From Helianthus annuus (taxonomy: Eukaryota > Streptophyta > Magnoliopsida > Asterales > Asteraceae): a DNA stretch of 64,000 bases. A program made the translations under genes and the position numbers. The notes beneath the pieces were generated by a model that made no database searches, had not been told where the DNA came from, and was given only the letters and a program-made list of their open reading frames with translations. Positions within the stretch are counted from its first letter, which is position 1. The number at the start of each line of letters is the position of its first letter. Positions 11,732-21,724 of this stretch are shown piece by piece. The stretch is from assembly GCF_002127325.2 (NCBI RefSeq), contig NC_035449.2, positions 146,794,931-146,858,930 of the forward strand. Direction: 5' to 3'.

Positions 11732-12874
11732 CTAGGGGGCATCATCTAAGATGACGAAGTCGGTTGGGATTACCATTTGATTTGTTTGAACCAAAACATC
11801 TTCAACTACACCGATTGATTTCATTACTTTTCGGTCGGATAGAAAAATGGGTATTTGAAGTGGAGTAAAATCACTAATACTTAACTTTTCAAAAATGTAG
11901 TTAGGCATTATGTTAACACAAAGATCTTTATCAATAGTGATATTGCTAATAAACGAATTTTGAAAGAAACATGGAACCGGTGTAATGTTAATTTCAAAAG
12001 GATCTTCTTTTATTAGCGAGGTTTGATCATTAGTTAACTTAACACTTACTAAGTCATTGATTTTAGCATTAGTGTTTAACTCTTTTAAAAACTTGGCATG
12101 AGGGGTTATTAAACAATGATTTTCGAAAGTAGGTGACAAGAGAATAATTTCCTCAAAATTAGACTCTTCTTGAATTTTAACGTTATCGGACTCACCATTT
12201 TCGTTGTTTAACTCATGTGTCTGTTTTTCACTTTCTTGTTCTTCCATTTTTACACTTTCAACTATCTCTACGTTATTATCATTTTTTAACTCTTCTCTTG
12301 CGCGGGATTCCTCTTCCCTTGCGCGAGATTCTTTTATGCAACGTTGGATAGTTTTAATGTGTTCTAATATCCTATTAGTTACTTCGGTGAGATTGAAAGA
12401 ATTTGGATCCTCAAAGCTTGAATCCGGTTGTTCGATCCTTGGTTCCTCATAGTACTCATATGAAGTAGATGGTTCACACCATTGTTCTTCATTGTAAGTG
12501 TATGATGGATAAGGGTCGAAACTTTGTTCTTCATAGTAATCATATGAGGTGGGTTGTTCACGCCATGGTTCCTCATAATAAGAATATGAAGGTGGTGGCT
12601 CATATCTTGAGTCCTCAAAGTATGAGTATGAAGGCTCATACCTTGGTTCGTCAAAATATGAGTATGAGGGAGGAGGTTCATACCTTGGGTCTTCATAGGA
12701 TGTGTATGAAGTTGATGGCTCGTACCTGGGCTCCTCATAATGGTTGTATGAATTGGATGGTTGATATGAAGTACTATATTGAACCGAGCGTGCATTACGA
12801 CAATTAGTGCAATAATTACCTCTATAATCATCCTCATCATAGGTGTAGTTGTAACCTCTTGAGTATTGATCCAT
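11732..12874 (-). CDS. Tyr-rich repeat protein with degenerate aspartic protease region (gag position)
   Basis: A frame of about 380 codons starting at the ATG at 12874 ([10 protein letters not shown]). Residues 1-50 include a CTNC pair. About residues 45-150 are eight degenerate 14-17-residue repeats of the [13 protein letters not shown] type. A charged helical part follows. The C-terminus aligns with Athila protease regions ([20 protein letters not shown]), but the usual D-L-G-A-S active-site block reads D-K-D-L-C, so the glycine is gone. No gag W..L/zinc-knuckle domain is visible. The frame ends at TAG 11732-11734, one base out of phase with the RT frame. The position after the PBS suggests it fills or replaces the gag slot. 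Its function is unknown. Confidence 0.6.
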   Translation of the reverse strand: MDQYSRGYNYTYDEDDYRGNYCTNCRNARSVQYSTSYQPSNSYNHYEEPRYEPSTSYTSYEDPRYEPPPSYSYFDEPRYEPSYSYFEDSRYEPPPSYSYYEEPWREQPTSYDYYEEQSFDPYPSYTYNEEQWCEPSTSYEYYEEPRIEQPDSSFEDPNSFNLTEVTNRILEHIKTIQRCIKESRAREEESRAREELKNDNNVEIVESVKMEEQESEKQTHELNNENGESDNVKIQEESNFEEIILLSPTFENHCLITPHAKFLKELNTNAKINDLVSVKLTNDQTSLIKEDPFEINITPVPCFFQNSFISNITIDKDLCVNIMPNYIFEKLSISDFTPLQIPIFLSDRKVMKSIGVVEDVLVQTNQMVIPTDFVILDDAP

Positions 12875-12943
12875 AAGAATCACTCAACAGATCACAACTG
12901 AGTCTCGGGACCAGAAAACAAAAATAAGACGGAAACAGAAGCT

Positions 12944-13138
12944 GGACACGGCCCCGTGTTGAGTGAACACGGCCCCGTGTTCAGGGACTGTATCTGGGCG
13001 TTTTAATTAAATTTACTGGTCACGTTGAGCACGGGGGCGTGTTCAGCGAGCACGGCCCCGTGTTCAGACTCTGTATCTGGGTATCTACTCTAAAATATGC
13101 AGCACGGGGGCGTGTTCAGCGAGCACGACCCCGTGTTC
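12944..13138. repeat. Three paired palindromes between PBS and first ORF
   Basis: Unit starts are 12944 and 12965, 13027 and 13048, and 13100 and 13121, all offset 21 bp. The first lies 70 bp upstream of the ATG at 12874. Confidence 0.9.
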
Positions 13139-13250
13139 AGGCTACTGTAAATGCAAAACTAAACTAATATGCAGAAAAATGCGCGCGTTTTGAAAAAGTT
13201 TTGAAAAACTGATTAGGCCGTCGATTTTAAGCTTTCTTAAAATCCTTGTG

Positions 13251-13268
13251 TCCCCGGCAGCGGCGCCA
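13251..13268 (-). other. Athila primer binding site (tRNA-Asp type)
   Basis: The minus strand reads TGGCGCCGCTGCCGGGGA, 6 nt from the 5' LTR. This closely matches the tRNA-Asp-complementary PBS used by Athila/Tat elements. Confidence 0.85.
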
Positions 13269-13274
13269 AAAACT

Positions 13275-14961
13275 TGATGCGTGTCAGTGTGTATATAATT
13301 TTTATATATAATTAAGCCCTTTTTACACTTTTAACCAAGTTTTAAATTTATAAAACACGATATTCACTAACACTAAACACACATATGGGCAAGTGCACCC
13401 ATCGTGGACGTAGTATAGTGTTGGTAAGATACCGAGGTCGTCCAAGGACACAAGAGCTTTTAATACCGGTTTATCCTCAACGTCTAACCAAATCAAAAAG
13501 TTAGAAAAATGTTTTAAACTAAGAAAAATAAAAACTAACTAAATGCTGAAAAATAAAATAAAAACAGATAGACAAGATGAATCACTTGGATCCGACACGT
13601 GTATTAGTATAACCTTTGATTATTTTCGCACTTTTGCACTTGTTTAAAAGATTATCTTAGTTATTGTAGTAGGCCCCTCTTTTGAAGGCGACGTTACCCT
13701 CAACCCAGTAGTTTGAGTCAGCAAGGATACAATCCTAAAGGGTCGGATTATTGAAAGATAATGAATTAAGTTATTAATGCAAATTATGGTAGGCCCCGCT
13801 TTTGGCGGTGACGTTACCCTCGGCTAAGTAGTCTGAGTCAGCAGGGATACAGTCCTAAATAGCCGGGTTATAGTATTAATAGTAGTTAACTTATGAGGGG
13901 GTCAAAGAGTTTGGATCCCCGCCATCCAATACCTATGGGCATTAAAGGAGATCCTACTAAATTTGACCCAGGTCCCAAGCAGGACCTCTAAACGCTGAAC
14001 AAGGGCAAGACCCTTACCAAACCGTTCCCTTAACCCCCGACCAGGTAGCCAACATACCTCCATATAGACCGTGGAGATATGAATGGTGAAAATATTTTAT
14101 TTTATATAGACAGTAAAATAATGCCAAGACACCACGGACAAACGATAAGGAAAGATCACCTTCAACATAAGTAACTAGTTATTAAAGTCATTAATACAAA
14201 ACCAATTAAAAAGTGCAAAAGATTAAAAATAAAAAGTATTATACTAAACACTTGTCTTCACCAAGTGATGTAAGAGACTTAGGCAAACATGGCCTTGATT
14301 GTCAAGAACTCTTACGATCAATCTTGGATCCCGAGACGACTCACACACTCTACGATGGACAATGGATGATGGTGGTGGATGATGGTGTTATGGTGGTGGT
14401 GGGTGGTGGATGAAGTGTGAGAGAGGTGGTGTGCCAAGGGATGAGAGAGAATGAAACCAAGCTCCTCTATTTATAGGCTGGACAGAACGCTGGACACGGC
14501 CCCGTGTCCGCTGGACACGGCCCCGTGCCCGTCTGACACTCTCTCTCTTCATTAATTGTAATTGCGAATTACAATTAATGCGCCTGCTGTACTTTCAACA
14601 CGCCCCCGTGCTCGCTGGACACGGCCCCATGCCCAGCAATAGAAGCTTCTACTGGTTTGTCTTATCTGCTGCTTCCTGGGCACGCCCCCGTGTTCGCTGG
14701 ACACGGGGCGTGTTCAGACTCTGTTTTCTTCTCTTTGTCTTGGGAGGTGCCGTTGAGGGTCCGGGCAGTCCACTTTTGTTCCTTTTCTTGTATTTATGGT
14801 AGAATTAGGGGTCTTTTTGCTTCTTTTGTGATTTTGAGCTCATTTCATCCTGAAAATACAAAAGGAAGACAAAAACACTCTTTTTCCAACATTAGTACTT
14901 AAAAAGGGTTAGTTTTATGCCTTAATTGATGTGTTTTATATGTTGCATTTTACACACATCA
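13275..14961 (-). repeat. Athila-like 5' LTR
   Basis: 1687 bp, the transcription-driving LTR in minus orientation. It has a TATA box (plus-strand ctatttatag, 14467-14476). Three palindrome pairs start at 14492 and 14513, 14596 and 14617, and 14678 and 14699. Confidence 0.97.
14467..14530 (-). promoter_or_regulatory. Probable Athila LTR core promoter
   Basis: The minus strand has CTATAAATAG at 14467-14476, preceded 15 bp upstream by a palindrome pair (14492-14509 and 14513-14530). The promoter role is inferred from the TATA match and LTR position. Confidence 0.6.
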
Positions 14962-15032
14962 CTCGAAATCACTGTTTTTCAAAATTTCGAAAATTTTTCT
15001 AAGTGTTTGCTAATTTTTCAGGTACGTTCAAG

Positions 15033-18000
15033 ATGGATGACATTTTCATGAACCCGTATAGCGACATGTACGCATTTGCTGGAAATTAGGGAGATGATAC
15101 ATCTACAAGCAACAACAATGAGAACCCGCCAAACGCCAAGAAGAAATTATCGGATGCTTTGGCGGTTGAAAGTGCTTTCGGAACTTACAACAAACCACCG
15201 AAGTTGATGGCTATCGAGGAGTATAGTCGGTGGGCAAAGAAATTCGAAGATTGGTTGATGGCTTTTGCGTTTCTGAGCTGGAAGAGTCTCAAAAATGGAT
15301 ACGATAATGGAGGCAAAGAGGGTGAAACTTTATCAACATCTGATGAGATAGAGTCATTTGTTGCTGAGCAGAAATGTATTGCGCTGTTGTTTGATCTGTT
15401 TGGGTGTTTAAAGAATGAGTCAGTCTGTAAAATGATTGAGAGGTTTGGGCATCTAAAACTGGAACTAGCGAGACATGAAATTTCTTATTCTCAAGATGAG
15501 CTAGTTGATAAGTTGTTTGATTCATTACCGGATGAAATGGATTGGCAGTACTATGCATTGATGCTGAAGAATACGATCAAGCCTATAGATCTTACTGTGG
15601 ATTTGTTGATTGAGAGACTTGAAAGTCATGAGCTGGAGCTAAAGAAGACACACAAAGTCAATCACTCATCGTACCAGCAGAACTTGGATCTGTATTATCT
15701 GAAGAGCATGATGCCAAAGAACAATTCTCCAAAAACTGCGTTTTCTGCTGAGAATGTCTCCACAACGAACAAAGAAAGTCAAAGCAGTGAATATCATAGT
15801 GGATCTTCATCAAATTCAAACCAGTCTGAGGCAAAGAAGTTGTTTCACTGCAACATCACTGTAGACATGAAGAATGCTCAGAATTTTAGCGAGGAGTCGG
15901 CTAAGCAGCAGATGGTTTTCCTAGCGTCAGTCTTAGAATCTTATGAAAGTCTTGTGGCTGGGAAGATTGGCAACACCAACCTAACAAAAGAGGACTATAA
16001 TCAAATAGATCCTGAAGAAATGGAACTGATTGACATAAGGTGGTGCATGGCCAGTGCTGTTCGTCGAGCACAACGCTTCATGGAAATAACCGGCAGAAAG
16101 TCAATTGGTGGACCATCTACCAAGTTGGGGTTTGACAAGTCCAAGGTGACATGCTTCAAGTGTAAGCAGAAAGGTCACTTCAAGCGTGAGTGCAGAAACG
16201 AGTATGTTGATGAGTCTGAGATCCCGTTCAGGGAAGATTACTACAAGAAGGCGATATATCATCAAAACAAATCGGAGCCGCCAAGAATGAAGCAGATTGA
16301 AGAGAACAAAGAGAAATCTAGAGCTTTTGCGGTGATTTATGATGATGAGGGTTATGACTGGAGTGAACTGCTACCGGAGGAAGATGCGGCTGGTTACGCA
16401 TTCATGGCAAAGAATGAACCTGTTCCATGGAAAGACAACAGAACTGAAGAACAGAAGTAGAATTACAGAAGGTTGTTGGCCACAAACAGAATGATCAGAA
16501 TATCTGGTATCTTTTCGGAGGCAAAAAGAGCAAGTAGATGGGATCCAGATAGGGAGTGTTATCTTGACCCATATGGAAACATTGCTATTGATCACAACAC
16601 GCTTGATTTAGAGGCCATAATCAAAGAGTTAAAAGATGATGATGATTACTGGCAGAATAAATGGTGGGGAACTGGAGACGAGAAAGAGAAAGAAGAGAAA
16701 GAGAAGAAGGAGAAAGAAGAGATAGAGAAGTCAAAGAAGATTGATACTGGGATCATTGACACTACTCAGGAGTTAACTGGTGAAAATCTCGGAAAGATGG
16801 CTGACAAGGTGCTGGCAGCTAAGGCGATTGAGGTAGATTCTAAATCCGTCTCTGAGTCTAAAAGCCAGGTCAGTTGAAACACGTCAACGACTGAATCAGG
16901 TAAGAAAGTTAATGGGGATGTTGATTGCAAAAATTGCATCAAAGAATGCAAATTTTGTAATACGATCACGTATCTAAACGGTAAGAAGGTTGAAGATCAG
17001 ACAGCGAAAGTCAGAAACGTTGAGAATCAAATTCTTGATCGTGACAAGATGGTTAAAGCTTCAACTGAACGGATAAAAAAGTTAACTAACAAAATTGAAA
17101 ATTATAAAACTGATCATGAGAGGATTAGACAAGAAAATGAAAAGTTAGTTCTTGAAAACCGTCAAATCATTGAAAAATTTGAGAAGCTTAAAAGCACAAT
17201 GAAAGATAATGATGATCGAAATGGTAAAACTTATAAAGAAAATGTTCAACTAAAAACTGTGCTTAGATTAAAAGAAGAATCAATCAACCAACAACTGGAT
17301 GAAACCGCTAAATTGAAACTTAAAGTTCAAGAGGCTGAAATTGAAAATGAGCGAATCCAGTTGAAGCTTAACAGTTACAACTCCGCAAGCTTTGTTTTGC
17401 AACATATTGTTCCAAAACCAATCGGGAAAAACAAAGCAGGCGAAGATGTTTATTCTGATGGAACTGGGGTGGGTTTTCATAGAGTTCCACCTCCGATTCT
17501 GGAAAATTATACGAAAAAGCAATCTGGGTTGGTTGAAATCGAGGAAGAGAATGAAGTTAAACTTCCGGAGAACATTGATGTTACTTTTACATCATCTGAT
17601 GATAGTGTTCAGACAGAGATTATTAAGAGCACAGCTGAAAGTGTTTTGATGTCTGATTCAGCTGAAGATGATGGATGTTTCTTGGACAAATACATTCTGA
17701 AACAAAAATCAAAAAACAACTTAAATATGAACCTACTCTTGTCATGTACAAGATGTCGGGATCTGATAAGTTGTATTCGGATTCAGAGTTTCCCATTGAG
17801 AATGTAAATGTGAAAAAGTTAACAAATGTTTTCAAGTTGGTTGAAGTTGATTTGTCAGAAGTGAACAGTTTGAGTCAAACAAAGAGACAAATGAATTTTG
17901 AAAAAGATAAATCATACTACAAAAAACCTGTTGTTCCACCGCGTTTTTATAATAACAATCGAAACAATTGGTCGGGTGGTTATCAGGGTGGTAAAAATTA

Positions 18001-18586
18001 TCAAAGAAGAAATGTTCAAAACGAGAGGTTTGTTGAAAAGAAAAAGTTTGTGAACAGTTCAAGTTCACTTGCTGATGAAGAGAAAGAAATTTTTTCAAAA
18101 TCGAATGAAGAATTCTTTGAGAAGAGAGCTTCACAGGCTCAGTCTGAAGGCACGAGTCGGGTAGTTGACACTCGAACATGTTTTAGATGTAATCAAGTTG
18201 GTCACATTGCACGAAAGTGTACCAACGTGAAGCCAAAGACTGAAACTGTGAAGATTCAAAAGAAGAAAGTTGACGAGAGGGTAAAGCACCAGTGGTTGTT
18301 GAGAAAAAGAGTGTGAAAATGACAACACAAAAGTGAAAAATGAACCCGTAAAGAAAGTGTAACTAAAAATGACAAATTTTACAAACGGGTAGCATTATCT
18401 CAACAAGTTTGGAAACCTAAAACTGAGAAAAAGATTTCACCTTCTGAGGATTCAATTCCGATTGATTATGATGCAAATTTTCCACCTCTGAAGGCTGAAA
18501 ACTTTAAAATTCAAATTGCGAGAGTTAAAAGTGTCAAGGTTACACCCAAGGCTGTTGAGGCTTGGGTGGACACAATGTTTGACTAA
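15033..18586 (+). pseudogene. Copia-1 gag, oversized, with two zinc knuckles; broken
   Basis: The frame opens at ATG 15033 (MDDIFMNPYS) and has TAG at codon 19 (15087), TAG at 16458 and TGA at 16875, all in one frame. It then shifts frame near 17725 and again near 18300, and ends at TAA 18584. The N-terminal part is a copia gag domain (YSRWAKKFEDWL to LLIERLESHEL). The first CCHC knuckle is CFKCKQKGHFKREC (16152-16193). Then come a Cys pair region (CKNCIKECKFC), a long coiled coil (about 17050-17380), an IDVTFTSSDD block, a DKLYSDSEFPI block, a second CCHC CFRCNQVGHIARKC (about 18179-18220), and a C-terminal FPPLKAENF ... VTPKAVEAWVD segment. Copia-2 gag has the same order. At about 1,180 codons it is much longer than usual copia gags. 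Confidence 0.88.
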
Positions 18587-18597
18587 ATAGTTTGAAT

Positions 18598-18634
18598 TGC
18601 CGGAGCTTCCTTGATCGCGAAGCATGAATCGGCA
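18598..18634 (+). promoter_or_regulatory. Conserved hairpin just after Copia-1 gag stop
   Basis: Outer stem TGCCG (18598-18602) pairs with CGGCA (18630-18634). Inner stem GCTTC (18605-18609) pairs with GAAGC (18619-18623). It starts 11 nt after the gag stop and lies 22 nt before the pol ATG. Copia-2 has the same outer stem and linkers but a different, still paired inner stem (45234-45276). Confidence 0.6.
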
Positions 18635-18656
18635 TCTTTATTGAAGTGTTTAAATC

Positions 18657-19134
18657 ATGTTGTTATATGTGCAGGATCTTCCGAGATTAGTCTCACGCTG
18701 GATTATGGACAGTGGAGCGTCTCGACATATGACAGGGAAGACTGCATTGTTGTATGATGTGAAGAATATCAATGGAGGTTATGTTGGTTTTGCGGGTAAT
18801 CAAGGAGGAAGGATTATTGGTGAAGGAACGTTATCCAACGGGATTGTGACGTTTGAAAGAGTTAACTACATTGCTGAGCTGGAGAACAATCTGCTGAGTA
18901 TCTCGCAGATCTGTGATAGGATGTATACCACTCACTTCACTGATAAAGAATGTTTGATCTTGAAACCAGGATTTGTTATCCCTGAGGAATGGATTATCAT
19001 GAGGGCACCAAGAGTTAATGATCTGTACGTGTTGGATATGAGCGTAGCTACTACAACCACGGGTCAGGCTCATTGTTTCGTGTCCAGAGCAACTGAGAAA
19101 GAATCGAGATTGTGGCACCGGAAGATGGGACACA
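18657..19134 (+). pseudogene. Copia-1 pol, 5' part: protease and start of integrase zinc finger
   Basis: The ATG at 18657 opens MLLYVQDLPRL, in a different frame from the gag C-terminus. The aspartic protease active site is WIMDSGASRHMTG (about 18699-18737). The gag-pre-integrase motif LWHRKMGH ends at 19133, where Tekay-1 is inserted. It thus supplies the two His of the integrase zinc finger; the two Cys lie beyond the insertion at about 28990. TTATATGTGCAG ending at 18674 resembles a splice acceptor inside the first codons. The alternative is that pol is expressed from a spliced or re-initiating message. Confidence 0.85.
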
Positions 19135-19544
19135 TGTCACACCCCCAAAATCCACCTGCGGAGTACCACCGCTTGGGAGCGTGACTGACCAGGATCAAGC
19201 CATCAATCATATTGAACATAGTATATAATAATCGAAGTAGTTCGTAAAAACCCAATTCAATACAATTGATGTTCAAACAAAACATAGTCTAAGTAGCGGA
19301 AGCATGATATGAAAACCCAATGTATGTAATAAGTTCAAGTGTTATAAAGTGTAACAAAACATCCAATCCATGCTCCACAACGACCTGCTCCTCCCTGTGC
19401 AAGCTCCATGTGTACCTAAGGTCCTGCAAGGCATGCAGCAGAGAGTCAACAACTAGTTGAGCGAGTTCACATTTTATAGTTCAGTAATTGTAATAGTATA
19501 GTAAGCCTTGTGTTTGTTCATTAAGTCATGTATCGTATTAGTTC

Positions 19545-19770
19545 GTATCGCGGCCACCCGGCACATGTGCGAAGTTTAGCGTATAGTTCGCAGCTTTCTT
19601 AGGCATGTGTGCGAAGATTAGTGAAAGTTTCCAAGCATTCTAGACTAGGTATATTTGTATCGCGGCCACCCGGCACCTGTGCGAAGTTTTGTGTATAGTT
19701 CGCAGCCTTCCTAGGCATGTGTGCAAAGATTAGTCATATTATCGCAGCCAACCCCGGCGTGTATGCGAAG
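19545..19770. repeat. Tandem repeat of about 110 bp in Tekay-1 LTR
   Basis: Two copies and part of a third of a unit containing tatcgcggccacccggcac ... atagttcgcag ... aggcatgtgtgcgaag. The same array is in the other LTR (about 26788-27015). Confidence 0.8.
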
Positions 19771-20104
19771 ATCAGTTCTATTAGTATCACTAGTCTAGTA
19801 GTATCTTATCAATAACCTTCCTCACCCGAGGATCATATCACTAATTTCCATTATCTAGGTAAGTACAAGTAAATAATCAAATCCCATTCCCACCCTGGGA
19901 ACCCCATGCCTTGGCTGTGTGAACTCACCTTGGTTTGCTCGGTATGCTCAAAGGGTTACACGTTCACAATTAATAAATCACGACCTATAGTACGCACGTG
20001 TATGATCAGTTTAAGTTCGTATGTCATTTATGTCACGAAGTGTGTGTTTAAGCAGTTATCACATTTCATATATGCAGTTAGTCTAAACCGTACAATTCAT
20101 GCTT

Positions 20105-20345
20105 GACAGGATTAACAGACAGCTAACATATTTCACCAAGTTAACACACCTAATAGGATTCACACACTAGAAATGTTTCATGTCTAACAGAGTTAACATG
20201 TTTACTGAATTAACAACTAACGGAGTTGATAACTAACAGTTAATGTTTAACAGTTTTAGCAGACTAACGGAATTAACCAAAGTAAATGATTTAACTGAAT
20301 AACAAGTTAACAAGGTTAATCACTATTAGAGTTAACATCCTTAAC
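20105..20345. repeat. TTAAC-rich motif block in Tekay-1 LTR
   Basis: Roughly 20 copies of GTTAAC, TTAAC or CTAAC occur in 240 bp, many as gttaac palindromes or taacgga/taacag MYB-core-like sites. The block is repeated in the other LTR (about 27352-27597). Confidence 0.75.
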
Positions 20346-20950
20346 TTAACAAATTCGGACCCATATGCATCATATACATAATTTCGGACCTCATCTCCTT
20401 GTATCATTCAAAAAGGTCGGACAAGCATTCTTATAATAAAAAGTCGGATCAACATCCTTATAAGATAAAAGTCGGACAAACAACCCCATCATTTAAAAGT
20501 CGGATAGGTCATAAGCTTTCAAGGAAATTCGGACAACCTCCTTCCCCCTAAAACCCTTAAAAGATCGGACCACATATACCACACAAAAAGTCGGACCTCT
20601 TTGTGTCTATCAAAAAGTCGGACAAGGTTTAAGCCTTAATATTCGGACATCACTATTACAGCCCAAAACTCGGACCCTATTACCCCCTTGTCATCAAAGT
20701 TCGGACATAAGGCTTTGCAGCCCAAAACTCGGATCCTTTGCCCTAAAAACTCGGACCATGGGCTTCATAATTAAAACTCGGACTCCCTTGTTTCTCAATT
20801 AAAAATTCGGACACTTGCTTCACTAGTAAAAGTTCGTACCACTCACCATCCATTAGAAATTCAGACATATCATGCATTACACAAAAGTCGGACATTGGTT
20901 AACATCTTAAAAAGTCGTACACTTCATGTATTGATTCAAAAGTTCGGACC
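20346..20950. repeat. TCGGAC motif array in Tekay-1 LTR
   Basis: About 22 copies of aaaNTCGGAC or one-base variants in 600 bp, all in the same orientation at irregular 20-35 bp spacing with unrelated linkers. Repeated at about 27598-28197. Confidence 0.88.
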
Positions 20951-21648
20951 AACAAAATCAAATCATGCAAGCGCATTCAACTTTCATTGCAACAGTTACG
21001 TTTTTGTTTTCATACGATCAGGAACCCTAATTCATTTATATGCATTGCAGAATCCATAATCAATCAATCGATGATTAACAAACAATCATTACATGAACAA
21101 TCTATTGAGCATACAACTAATCATATTCATTTCTCAATAATCAGAATCAATAAACACAGAAACATTACATGTAGAACTAGGGTTTTTCATGAATCACATA
21201 ATCAAAGCTTAACAACAAGAAATCATTGAACAATTACCTTGGATTGATTCTAAATGGATTGAAAGATCAAGATTGATGTAGGAGACTTGTGCCAATGAGA
21301 AACAGGATGATTGCAAGAGAGGGTTGTAGAGAAGTCTTGAAGATACGTATGATGGTTGTGAGATGATTAGTGAATGATTAGGGAAGGAGATTAGGGTTAT
21401 GAGTTGTTAAAGTTTCACTATTAGCACTAAACACCCTTAAGTATTATCTATTACAGTTTCATCACCACATTCAAGTATTTGTCAAATCCTTCACAAGTAA
21501 CACATAACCATGCACAATTACAATACACTTTATCAAATCCAAAACATATACAGTTACAAAGCAAACCCATTTGTGCAAGTAAACAACTAGACAAACAGTG
21601 AACGTGCAAAAATGCGAAAGTGGAATCTTGGAAACTCGAGTTGTCACA

Positions 21649-21662
21649 TTATCCCCAACTTG
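21649..21662 (-). other. Tekay-1 polypurine tract
   Basis: The minus strand reads CAAGTTGGGGATAA directly before the 3' LTR. Confidence 0.75.
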
Positions 21663-21724
21663 AAAGAAATTTCGTCCCGAAATTTAGCATGCGGTTACTG
21701 AGGAAGCTAGGTTAGTTGAATCGT

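Larger units (their letters stand above)
3027..14961 (-). mobile_element. Athila-like Ty3/gypsy retrotransposon nested in Copia-1 leader
   Basis: LTRs of 1687 bp (3027-4713 and 13275-14961) are flanked by a perfect 5-bp TSD ctcga (3022-3026 and 14962-14966). The minus-strand PBS resembles the complement of tRNA-Asp and the PPT is AAGTGTGGGGGTA-like, both typical of the Athila/Tat branch. On the minus strand the order is a Tyr-rich ORF with a degenerate protease, then RT-RNase H-integrase, then a third ORF downstream of pol. Only two LTR differences were found by eye (3846 versus 14094, 3876 versus 14124), so insertion was very recent. No recognisable gag domain is present. Confidence 0.92.
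19135..21648 (-). repeat. Tekay-1 3' LTR
   Basis: Matches 26379-28896 throughout, with scattered substitutions and small indels. It contains a tandem repeat (19545-19770), a TTAAC-rich block (20105-20345) and a TCGGAC array (20346-20950). Confidence 0.95.

Noticed and set aside
11727..11741. Programmed ribosomal frameshift between protease and RT
   Set aside because: No canonical slippery site or downstream structure seen; a single-base indel in a G run is simpler, though kept open as a finding.
12379..12840. 153-codon minus-strand ORF rich in Met, His and Thr
   Set aside because: Alternate frame of the Tyr-rich repeats; repetitive codons keep it open by chance.
20346..20950. Regularly repeated short motif, CRISPR-like at first sight
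   Set aside because: The motif is only about 6-10 bp, spacing is irregular, it lies inside an LTR and recurs in the partner LTR; this is plant DNA.
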